Positions 57,414 to 64,000 of a stretch of 64,000 bases of DNA are shown here, piece by piece. How positions within the stretch are numbered: position 1 is the stretch's first letter; each line of letters starts with the position of its first letter. The translations under genes and the position numbers were made by a program. The DNA lies in assembly GCF_000753865.1 (NCBI RefSeq), contig NZ_JQFW01000028.1, positions 10,123-74,122 on the forward strand, written 5' to 3'. The notes beneath the pieces were generated by a model. That model ran no database searches. It saw only the letters and a list, made by a program, of their open reading frames with translations, and was not told where the DNA came from. Source of the DNA: Alteromonas sp. LOR (GTDB lineage Bacteria; Pseudomonadota; Gammaproteobacteria; Enterobacterales; Alteromonadaceae).

Positions 57414-60024
57414 AGGCGTTTTGTGGGTTTTGAGCTTCTGGTTTCTGGGGTGATGAGCTGTTTTCACTGCCAGCGCCTTCTAGGTTAACCCCGCTGCCAG
57501 CTGAAGTGCGTTTCGGATTGTGGATTTGAGTCGTCCCATCCAGCGTTCGGTTCTGCGCAATTTCAGCTGGAGTAAAACCATATCGTACTAACACTTCATC
57601 GGTTACGTCCACAAGGTGGGCACAAGCTGCGATACTCCACATCTTTTTCTCAAGCTCTCTTGCCCTGTGCATTGCATACATAGTGACGTAATTTATTTCT
57701 GTCTGCAGCATTGATAGGTCGGGTTTGCCTGTGGTGGTAAGCATCACGTGTATGGCAATAAATTGTCCTCGATTCATTGCCTCTTTAATGAAATTTTGTC
57801 GCTGTGTGTTGCTTTCAAATTTGTGAGAGTAGCGAGGAATAATAGCCATGCGTGAGTCTTTTTGACTATTGTCAAAAGAGACAAACAGCTCTTGTCGCAA
57901 CGGCATATTTTCTAGTTTTACGGTTTTTACGCCGCTTTGCACAAAGGGGGAATCTTGCTTTCGATCTCGAAATAAAAATTCCAGATTTACTTTGCCTCGC
58001 TCTGCGTACTGCGTAGTAAGAAGCGTGACTCGCTCATCTTGTTTCCCAATGATGCCCGCTTGCGGCGTATACCTAACGCCTTCTTTGCTCATAAGAAAAG
58101 AAAGAGAGGTCGCATTTCTAGCATTAATACAGCGAAGAGCTTGCCCCATACCCGGGATCTCTTCTTCGTCAGACTCCGCATGCAGGTTTGCTTTGTTTTT
58201 CTTTATAAGCTCTTCAAAAAAGCTGCGTGCCGTTTTACCTTCATCACCCGGTGCTGCTTTCAAATGCAGAATGTTCTTATCTACATTGTGATAAATGATT
58301 TCGTACTGTAACTGCATGACGTCAAACGAAGTAGTAATGGCTTGAAGGCGAGGGAATGCGACTTCAACCCGCCCCTCTAAACTACCGGCGTACTCTTTTG
58401 TTAACTCTACTCGAAGGCCTAAACCATGAACTGAGATATCTTCGCTGACACCTTTATGAACGGTGTCATCACCATTGAAACGCGCCTCTATATGAGTTCG
58501 TAATCGATAGCGACTCTCAATTCTTAACTCTTCATTTTTGAATCGCACAACTTGAATGTCAGCGGGAGGACGGTTTCGGGGGTGACCAAAGTTACGCAAG
58601 TGCGAAAGATTGTCTCGATTAAACGTAAAATCGTTGTAAGTTTCTTGCCCTGTTATCGATGTAACATCGGTAATATGGGCAAGGTAGCGCAAATTTTTAA
58701 GCTTCGACATAAGCCTGGCAGAAAGCGGGGTATTGAGCTTCTTTACTTTACTCCCAACAGAATCTGGGATGGAAAGGGGGATATGCGCCTGTTCCGGTAC
58801 CATAGTGGTAAGCGCTATCTTATACACTCTCCAGCTCGCTTTTTTAGAGCCGAACCCCAAGAACACTTGTTTAAGTAGGTCTTTTTGCATTAACTCTTCA
58901 AAAGAGGCCGAATAAAAATACACTTTACTGTTTTGTAGATGGGTAAAGCTGTATACAAAGCATTCTCTTACTTCTTCAGACTTCTGCAATAGGCGTTTGA
59001 GTCGCTCTTGAGTCAGCAGAAAGTTTAATCGGCAGTTGTCTTCTTCATCCTGCCAGTATTGTAACGTTTCTCGGTTTACCTCGTTCATCATGGCAAAACG
59101 GGGCACCAAGGTTTGATTCACAACGTCGATATAAATCGGTAATGTTGGGCTGCGCGGTGAGAAATACTGTTCAGAGGTTTTACTGGTTATCGCTTCGATA
59201 GTGTTATTCATATTCACTTTATAGCGACGCTTGTTGCCGTGAATAAAACTTTCTAAAAATTGATCAAAGCTTTTGTTTGGATGGTCTGAATCTCGCTGCA
59301 ATGCGAGGTAGTTTACGTCGTTTTTGGTGGAGATTTTTACCAGCTTGTACGCAATCCCGTTTTTCTTATCCATCGTGAACTCACTTTCGAGTCCTCTGAA
59401 GTAGATAAAAAGTAGTTCACCTTTCTCAAAAATGGTGTCTTTCGATAGTTTGACCTGCAGACCCTCAAGAGAAATGTCCACACTGAGGCCGCGCATTGAT
59501 TCGTTATATTTATTAAATATCTCTACCGCCACAGCGAAATTCATTCGTTCTGTATTGCGCTGTCGGTAGTCTAGTAAGTTAACGGTGGGGACTTTAAATT
59601 GCTCTAGCACTGCCGAGCGTTTCTTTAATTCTGGTCGTGTTTTTTCTTCACGCTCTTGAGCAACCTCTCGTTCTTGCATTAAACGAAAGTTATTTTCAGT
59701 GCTTTGCACGGCTTCATAAACACCGTAGGTATAACGGCCAAAAATTCGTAGCTGTTCTTCAAACTTGTCGACGGCAATATCGTCCATGTAGTGATTTCTA
59801 CCTTCATGAGGATATTTCTTACATTTACCGTCCACGTGTCCACGCAGGTCAATAGTGCGCATGCAAGGTTTTGCAAGACGCTTTACTTCCATTTTAATCA
59901 GGAAGCGCTTTTCTTTTGGAATGTCAGAAGCTACTTGCAGTAAAACTTGGTTGAACTCAGGCTCGTTCACCATAGGTTTTAACTGTTCGATTATGTCAGC
60001 GTACTGGGCTAAGTCTTGACTCAT
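57412..60024 (-). CDS. large PilZ-domain protein with two c-di-GMP binding motifs
   Basis: An 870-aa cytoplasmic protein without membrane segments. A first PilZ domain starts near residue 155, with RNTER and later DISLEG. A second starts near 490 with RYRLR and DISVHG. Both fit the (RxxxR)...(D/N)xSxxG consensus for c-di-GMP binding. The N-terminus is a helical region with CMRTIDLRGHVDGKC. The remainder has further beta-rich PilZ-like segments. Such large PilZ proteins occur next to serB/radA in related Alteromonadales as I remember. It is likely a c-di-GMP effector for surface or motility control; target unknown. Confidence 0.75.
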   Translation of the reverse strand: MSQDLAQYADIIEQLKPMVNEPEFNQVLLQVASDIPKEKRFLIKMEVKRLAKPCMRTIDLRGHVDGKCKKYPHEGRNHYMDDIAVDKFEEQLRIFGRYTYGVYEAVQSTENNFRLMQEREVAQEREEKTRPELKKRSAVLEQFKVPTVNLLDYRQRNTERMNFAVAVEIFNKYNESMRGLSVDISLEGLQVKLSKDTIFEKGELLFIYFRGLESEFTMDKKNGIAYKLVKISTKNDVNYLALQRDSDHPNKSFDQFLESFIHGNKRRYKVNMNNTIEAITSKTSEQYFSPRSPTLPIYIDVVNQTLVPRFAMMNEVNRETLQYWQDEEDNCRLNFLLTQERLKRLLQKSEEVRECFVYSFTHLQNSKVYFYSASFEELMQKDLLKQVFLGFGSKKASWRVYKIALTTMVPEQAHIPLSIPDSVGSKVKKLNTPLSARLMSKLKNLRYLAHITDVTSITGQETYNDFTFNRDNLSHLRNFGHPRNRPPADIQVVRFKNEELRIESRYRLRTHIEARFNGDDTVHKGVSEDISVHGLGLRVELTKEYAGSLEGRVEVAFPRLQAITTSFDVMQLQYEIIYHNVDKNILHLKAAPGDEGKTARSFFEELIKKNKANLHAESDEEEIPGMGQALRCINARNATSLSFLMSKEGVRYTPQAGIIGKQDERVTLLTTQYAERGKVNLEFLFRDRKQDSPFVQSGVKTVKLENMPLRQELFVSFDNSQKDSRMAIIPRYSHKFESNTQRQNFIKEAMNRGQFIAIHVMLTTTGKPDLSMLQTEINYVTMYAMHRARELEKKMWSIAACAHLVDVTDEVLVRYGFTPAEIAQNRTLDGTTQIHNPKRTSAGSGVNLEGAGSENSSSPQKPEAQNPQNA

Positions 60025-60208
60025 CTATGCGCAACTTTGTTGTTTACGTTTTTCATTTTAGTTTTTATCGGCCGTGGTAGAAAAGACCTTAACCTTTGAA
60101 TTTCGCGGGTAAGTCCATTTTTCATCTTTAAATTCAAGAAGCCTTGTACTTATTCCAAAGCCGTTTAATGATAGAATACTCTTTTTAAGTTGTGGATAAA
60201 ACTGGAAA

Positions 60209-61579
60209 ATGGCAAAACGTAAAACTGCTTATGTGTGTTCAGACTGCGGTGCGGAGTTTCCTCGTTGGCAGGGACAATGCACAGAGTGTAAAGAATGGAA
60301 TACCATCAGCGAGTTTGTAGTGGCTAGCGCCAAAGAAAATACGCGTCAAGTAAACGCTGGGTACGCGGGTCAAACTGCGGCAAAGATTGAAAAATTAAAC
60401 GCCATTGACCTAGAAGCGCTGCCTCGTTTTTCTTCAGGTTTTAAAGAGCTGGACCGCGTTCTTGGCGGCGGTATTGTTCCAGGAGCAGCAATGCTAATTG
60501 GTGGCTCACCCGGAGCAGGAAAAAGTACGCTTTTACTTCAGGTTATGTGCCAAATGGCGAAGACTGAGAAGGCACTGTATGTGACCGGTGAGGAATCGCT
60601 ACAGCAAGTTGCCATGCGCGCTAAGCGTTTGTCCTTACCCGATGACAACTTGATGATGCTAGCCGAAACCAACGTCGAAACAATTTGTGAACTAGCACTG
60701 ACTGAAAAACCCAAAATAATGGTTATCGATTCGATTCAAGTTATGCACGTTGCAGACGTTCAATCAGCACCGGGTAGCGTGTCTCAAGTTCGAGAGGGAG
60801 CAGCCTATCTAACCCGCTTTGCCAAACAAAATCATATCGCCATGTTTATCGTTGGTCACGTGACAAAAGATGGCAACCTTGCAGGGCCTAAAGTGCTCGA
60901 GCACTGTATTGATAGCTCCATGATGTTGGAAGGGGAAAGCGATGGGCGTTATCGCACCTTGCGCAGCCATAAAAACCGTTTTGGTGCGGTCAATGAGCTG
61001 GGCGTTTTTGCGATGACTGAAAAAGGCTTGAAAGAGGTAAAAAATCCGTCTGCCATATTTTTAAGTCGTGACGAAAATGAAACTCCGGGCTCTAGCGTTA
61101 TGGTTATCTGGGAAGGCACCCGTCCATTACTTGTAGAAATTCAAGCGCTGGTAGACTATTCACAAATGTCTAATCCAAGGCGGATTGCGGTGGGCCTTGA
61201 TCAAAACAGGCTGTCGATGCTACTTGCCGTACTTCATCGCCACGGCAACGTTCAAATGAACGACCAAGATGTGTTTGTGAATGTAGTGGGGGGGGTAAGA
61301 GTAACAGAGACCGGTGCCGACTTGGCTTTGCTATTAGCAATGATTTCAAGCTTTAGAAATCGCTCGCTGCCTAACGATCTTATTGTCTTCGGCGAAGTGG
61401 GGCTAGCGGGTGAAATTAGGCCTGTTCCCAACGGCACCGAACGCATCATTGAGGCTGCAAAGCACGGATTTAAACGTGCGATAGTGCCAAAAGCTAATAT
61501 GCCGAAGCAAGCCATGCAGGGCATGAAGGTAATACCGGTAGCCCGTTTGTCAGAAGCACTAGATGCGTTGGAACAGTAA
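60209..61579 (+). CDS. radA: DNA repair protein RadA
   Basis: RadA (Sms) is a RecA-like helicase aiding recombination intermediates. The N-terminal C4 zinc finger CSDCGAEFPRWQGQCTEC, Walker A GGSPGAGKST, the RadA-specific HKNRFG and a Lon-like C-terminal domain are visible. Length is 456 aa (E. coli 460). It is divergent from the PilZ gene and convergent with the small PilZ gene; no terminator is seen in the short gap. Confidence 0.97.
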   Translation: MAKRKTAYVCSDCGAEFPRWQGQCTECKEWNTISEFVVASAKENTRQVNAGYAGQTAAKIEKLNAIDLEALPRFSSGFKELDRVLGGGIVPGAAMLIGGSPGAGKSTLLLQVMCQMAKTEKALYVTGEESLQQVAMRAKRLSLPDDNLMMLAETNVETICELALTEKPKIMVIDSIQVMHVADVQSAPGSVSQVREGAAYLTRFAKQNHIAMFIVGHVTKDGNLAGPKVLEHCIDSSMMLEGESDGRYRTLRSHKNRFGAVNELGVFAMTEKGLKEVKNPSAIFLSRDENETPGSSVMVIWEGTRPLLVEIQALVDYSQMSNPRRIAVGLDQNRLSMLLAVLHRHGNVQMNDQDVFVNVVGGVRVTETGADLALLLAMISSFRNRSLPNDLIVFGEVGLAGEIRPVPNGTERIIEAAKHGFKRAIVPKANMPKQAMQGMKVIPVARLSEALDALEQ

Positions 61580-61603
61580 GATAAGGTCTATCTAAAATTA
61601 GTG

Positions 61604-62011
61604 TTAATTAGCGTGTTCATAGACAGCATTGACCAACGCATTGAGATCTTTTTCATCAATGCTGTCATCTGGGCTATTTAAACTAATTAAACGTCGCAGG
61701 GCACTGACGCAATTTATGTCCATTTGTGACACCTTACATCCCAAAGACACCTTCGACTTGCGGCTATCTGAGTGTCGATAAAGCTGTTCTATATACAGAG
61801 TGATGAGAGGGCTATCCTCGTTGGCCCTAAAGTTAGCCACGTATGGGTCATGACTATCGAAAGGCAATTTAGCCAGTTCAGTTTCACTAGCGAGGAGCTT
61901 GATCCCTTGTAGGGATACGTCATGAACAATGACATCTATTTCGCTATCGTTGTGGGCAAGCTTTCCCGGAACATTTAATGCAACCCTTTGAAATTGGCGC
62001 TTATCTGTCAT
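61604..62011 (-). CDS. small single-domain PilZ protein
   Basis: A 135-aa protein that is almost entirely a PilZ domain: RQFQR at the N-terminus and DVSLQG about 25 residues later match the c-di-GMP binding consensus. The C-terminus has a helical tail (ALRRLISLNSP...NALVNAVYEHAN). No other domain is present, so it probably acts on a separate partner. It is convergent with radA. Together with the 870-aa protein it brackets radA with PilZ genes. Confidence 0.8.
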   Translation of the reverse strand: MTDKRQFQRVALNVPGKLAHNDSEIDVIVHDVSLQGIKLLASETELAKLPFDSHDPYVANFRANEDSPLITLYIEQLYRHSDSRKSKVSLGCKVSQMDINCVSALRRLISLNSPDDSIDEKDLNALVNAVYEHAN

Positions 62012-62135
62012 GCTCTCTTATCTCTTTAAGTCCTATTAACCCCAGTATTAGCGAATAACGGCGGGTTATCAACGTAAAGAAATAATAATTTGCGAGATGA
62101 CGTTCATTTTGGCAGCTAGTAGGTGTGTCGTAACG

Positions 62136-62166
62136 CAAAAAAGGCCCTCTGTTTGAAGAGGGCCTT
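62136..62166 (-). terminator. terminator downstream of ettA
   Basis: On the minus strand AAGGCCCTCT pairs with AGAGGGCCTT around a 6-base loop, followed by a T6 run. It lies 130 bases past the ettA stop and 125 bases before the small PilZ gene, so those are separate transcripts. Confidence 0.85.
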
Positions 62167-62220
62167 ATCGTTACTTAAAACTGTAAAGTGTTACTTAATG
62201 CTGTTTACTGATGCTAATGA

Positions 62221-62252
62221 GTTAATAGCTGCGTTGTCAGCGTGCTATTAAC
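62221..62252. repeat. 9-bp inverted repeat after ettA
   Basis: GTTAATAGC (62221-62229) and GCTATTAAC (62244-62252) pair perfectly across 14 bases. It has no T-run. It may add to 3' end stability of the ettA mRNA. Confidence 0.45.
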
Positions 62253-62295
62253 GCACCATTACGTTTATCAGCGTTGTTCACAACGATGTTATTAA

Positions 62296-63963
62296 CTACT
62301 TAGACATGCGCTTGTACTTCAAGCGGTGAGGTTCCACAATATCTTTACCAAACTCTTGCTTGAGCCATGTTTCATAGTCGGCATAGTTACCCTCAAAGAA
62401 GTTAATATTGCCTTCGTCACGGTAATCCATAATGTGAGTCGCTACTCTGTCTAGGAACCATCTATCGTGCGAAATAACCATCGCGCAACCAGGGAACTCC
62501 AACAAGGCATTTTCAAGTGCACGTAACGTCTCTACGTCTAGGTCATTCGTGGGCTCATCCAGTAGCAACACGTTCCCGCCAGCTTTAAGTAGCTTTGCTA
62601 AATGGACTCGGTTACGCTCACCACCTGACAAGTCTTTGATAAACTTCTGCTGGTCGTTACCTTTGAAGTTAAATCGGCTGCAGTAGGCGCGACTGGCAAT
62701 TTCGAAGTTACCAATTCGAATGATGTCTTGATCATCCGAGATTTCCTTCCATACCGTGTTGTTTTCATTCATGTGGTCACGGAATTGCTCAACGGCGGCA
62801 ATGTTGACAGTATCGCCCAGCTCGATGCTTCCCGCATCAGGCTGCTCTGCACCCGTTAGCATTCTGAACAGGGTAGATTTACCCGCACCGTTTGGACCAA
62901 CAATCCCGACGATGGCGCCCTTTGGAACGCTGAACGATAAATCGTCAATAAGCACGCGGTCGCCATAGGACTTTTTAAGGTTTGATACATCAATAACCTT
63001 ATCGCCTAAACGTTCACCAGGTGGAATGAAGAGCTCGTTTGTTTCATTTCTCTTTTGGTAATCACCCGTCGAGAGTTCTTCAAATCGCGCCATACGCGCT
63101 TTGCTCTTGGCATGGCGACCTTTAGGGTTTGAGCGAACCCATTCAAGTTCTTGTTTAATACTCTTTTGACGAGCAGATTCAATGCGTTCTTCTTGCTCTA
63201 GTCTGCTCTCTTTTTGCTCGAGCCACGATGAATAGTTGCCTTCCCATGGAATGCCTTCACCACGGTCAAGTTCTAATATCCATCCAGCTACATTATCTAA
63301 GAAGTACCTATCATGGGTAATGGCTACCACAGTGCCTTCGTAGTCGTGTAAGAAGCGCTCTAGCCAGGCTACAGATTCTGCATCCAAGTGGTTAGTGGGC
63401 TCGTCTAATAGCAGCATTTCTGGCTTTTCAAGAAGTAGGCGACATAATGCAACCCGTCGACGTTCACCACCTGATAGCTTGGTTACATCAGCATCCCACG
63501 CAGGAAGTCTTAATGCATCGGCAGCACGCTCAAGCACGTTTTCAAGGTTGTGCCCATCTTTGGTAGCAATGATCGCTTCAAGTTCACCTTGCTCTTTAGC
63601 CAAGGCATCAAAGTCGGCGTCAGCGTCTGCATAGGCAGCATACACCTCGTCAAGGCGTGTCAGTGCATGCTTAACATCGGCTACGGCCTCTTCAATATTG
63701 CCGCGAACGTCTTTGGTTTCATCAAGACGAGGCTCTTGCGATAAGTAACCTATCTTCAATCCAGGTTGAGGACGCGCTTCACCTTCAATATCGGTATCGA
63801 TACCTGCCATGATACGCAAAAGTGTTGATTTACCTGCACCGTTTAGACCAAGTACGCCAATTTTTGCGCCTGGAAAAAAGCTGAGAGAGATATTTTTAAG
63901 AATTTGTTTTTTCGGTGGCACAATTTTGCCAACGCGATGCATACTATATACGTATTGAGCCAT
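62296..63963 (-). CDS. ettA: energy-dependent translational throttle protein EttA (ABC-F)
   Basis: A 555-aa ABC-F protein with two ATPase domains. The first has GLNGAGKST and LSGGERRRVALCRLL; the second has GPNGAGKST and LSGGERNRVHLAKLL. Length and the GNYSSWLEQKESRLEQEE linker agree with EttA (E. coli 555 aa), which binds the ribosomal E site and gates the first peptide bond according to ATP/ADP. It is not a transporter: no membrane segments. The start (MAQYVYSMHRVGKIVPPKK) lies 37 bases from the window edge, so its promoter is mostly beyond. Confidence 0.96.
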   Translation of the reverse strand: MAQYVYSMHRVGKIVPPKKQILKNISLSFFPGAKIGVLGLNGAGKSTLLRIMAGIDTDIEGEARPQPGLKIGYLSQEPRLDETKDVRGNIEEAVADVKHALTRLDEVYAAYADADADFDALAKEQGELEAIIATKDGHNLENVLERAADALRLPAWDADVTKLSGGERRRVALCRLLLEKPEMLLLDEPTNHLDAESVAWLERFLHDYEGTVVAITHDRYFLDNVAGWILELDRGEGIPWEGNYSSWLEQKESRLEQEERIESARQKSIKQELEWVRSNPKGRHAKSKARMARFEELSTGDYQKRNETNELFIPPGERLGDKVIDVSNLKKSYGDRVLIDDLSFSVPKGAIVGIVGPNGAGKSTLFRMLTGAEQPDAGSIELGDTVNIAAVEQFRDHMNENNTVWKEISDDQDIIRIGNFEIASRAYCSRFNFKGNDQQKFIKDLSGGERNRVHLAKLLKAGGNVLLLDEPTNDLDVETLRALENALLEFPGCAMVISHDRWFLDRVATHIMDYRDEGNINFFEGNYADYETWLKQEFGKDIVEPHRLKYKRMSK

Positions 63964-64000
63964 GCTCTAACCTCGTTTAAACGCGGTGAAAAATCAGATG

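Noticed and set aside
62296..63963. ABC transporter ATPase
   Set aside because: Two ABC domains in one chain with the EttA linker and length, and no membrane partner; ABC-F translation factor instead.

Overview
The window looks like core chromosome of a marine gammaproteobacterium of the Alteromonadaceae, most likely Alteromonas or a close relative. This is inferred from protein similarity as remembered (no search was run), from moderate GC, and from gene orders shared with the Alteromonadales and enterics: tig-clpP-clpX-lon-hupB-ppiD, ribF-ileS-lspA-fkpB-ispH, nadB divergent from rpoE-rseABC, lepA-lepB-rnc-era, and smp divergent from serB. I see no insertion sequence, integrase, prophage, CRISPR array or rRNA.

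Layout. 1-9.4 kb: a tRNA-Pro, then a protein folding and quality-control block (trigger factor, ClpP, ClpX, Lon behind a heat-shock type promoter, HU-beta, PpiD), each unit closed by a clear hairpin terminator. 9.5-17 kb, minus strand: a UvrA paralogue lacking part of the canonical protein, the catalase-peroxidase KatG, a 56-residue membrane protein and a two-domain acyltransferase resembling the ornithine-lipid synthase OlsF. 17-20.1 kb: an SDR - aminoglycoside-phosphotransferase-like kinase - SDR operon preceded by 26-bp tandem repeats. 20.3-28.5 kb: rpsT (TTG start), divergent murJ, then ribF-ileS-lspA-fkpB-ispH.

28.9-39.2 kb is a dense type IV pilin island: pilV-pilW-pilX-pilY1-pilE on the plus strand, a second minor-pilin set on the minus strand (resembling E. 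coli ppdA-ppdB-ygdB-ppdC), another PilE-like pilin, and a detached FimT/FimU-like gene. PilY1 is unusual: its von Willebrand A domain appears split by two related beta-sandwich-like repeats.

39.4-46.1 kb: nadE-glnB, a SlyD-like isomerase, ygfZ divergent from sdhE-ygfX-like-maoC-like, and nadB. 46.2-53.7 kb: rpoE-rseA-rseB-rseC, with a good candidate sigma-E promoter in front of rpoE, followed by lepA-lepB-rnc-era. 53.9-64 kb: pdxH, a TatD-family hydrolase carrying an in-frame 21-bp repeat array, smp/serB, a large protein with two PilZ motifs, radA, a small PilZ protein, and ettA at the right edge.

Most of the window is ordinary housekeeping DNA. The stretches most worth a second look are the TatD repeat array, the doubled pilin machinery with its split-vWA PilY1, the SDR-kinase-SDR operon with upstream tandem repeats, and the OlsF-like lipid enzyme.
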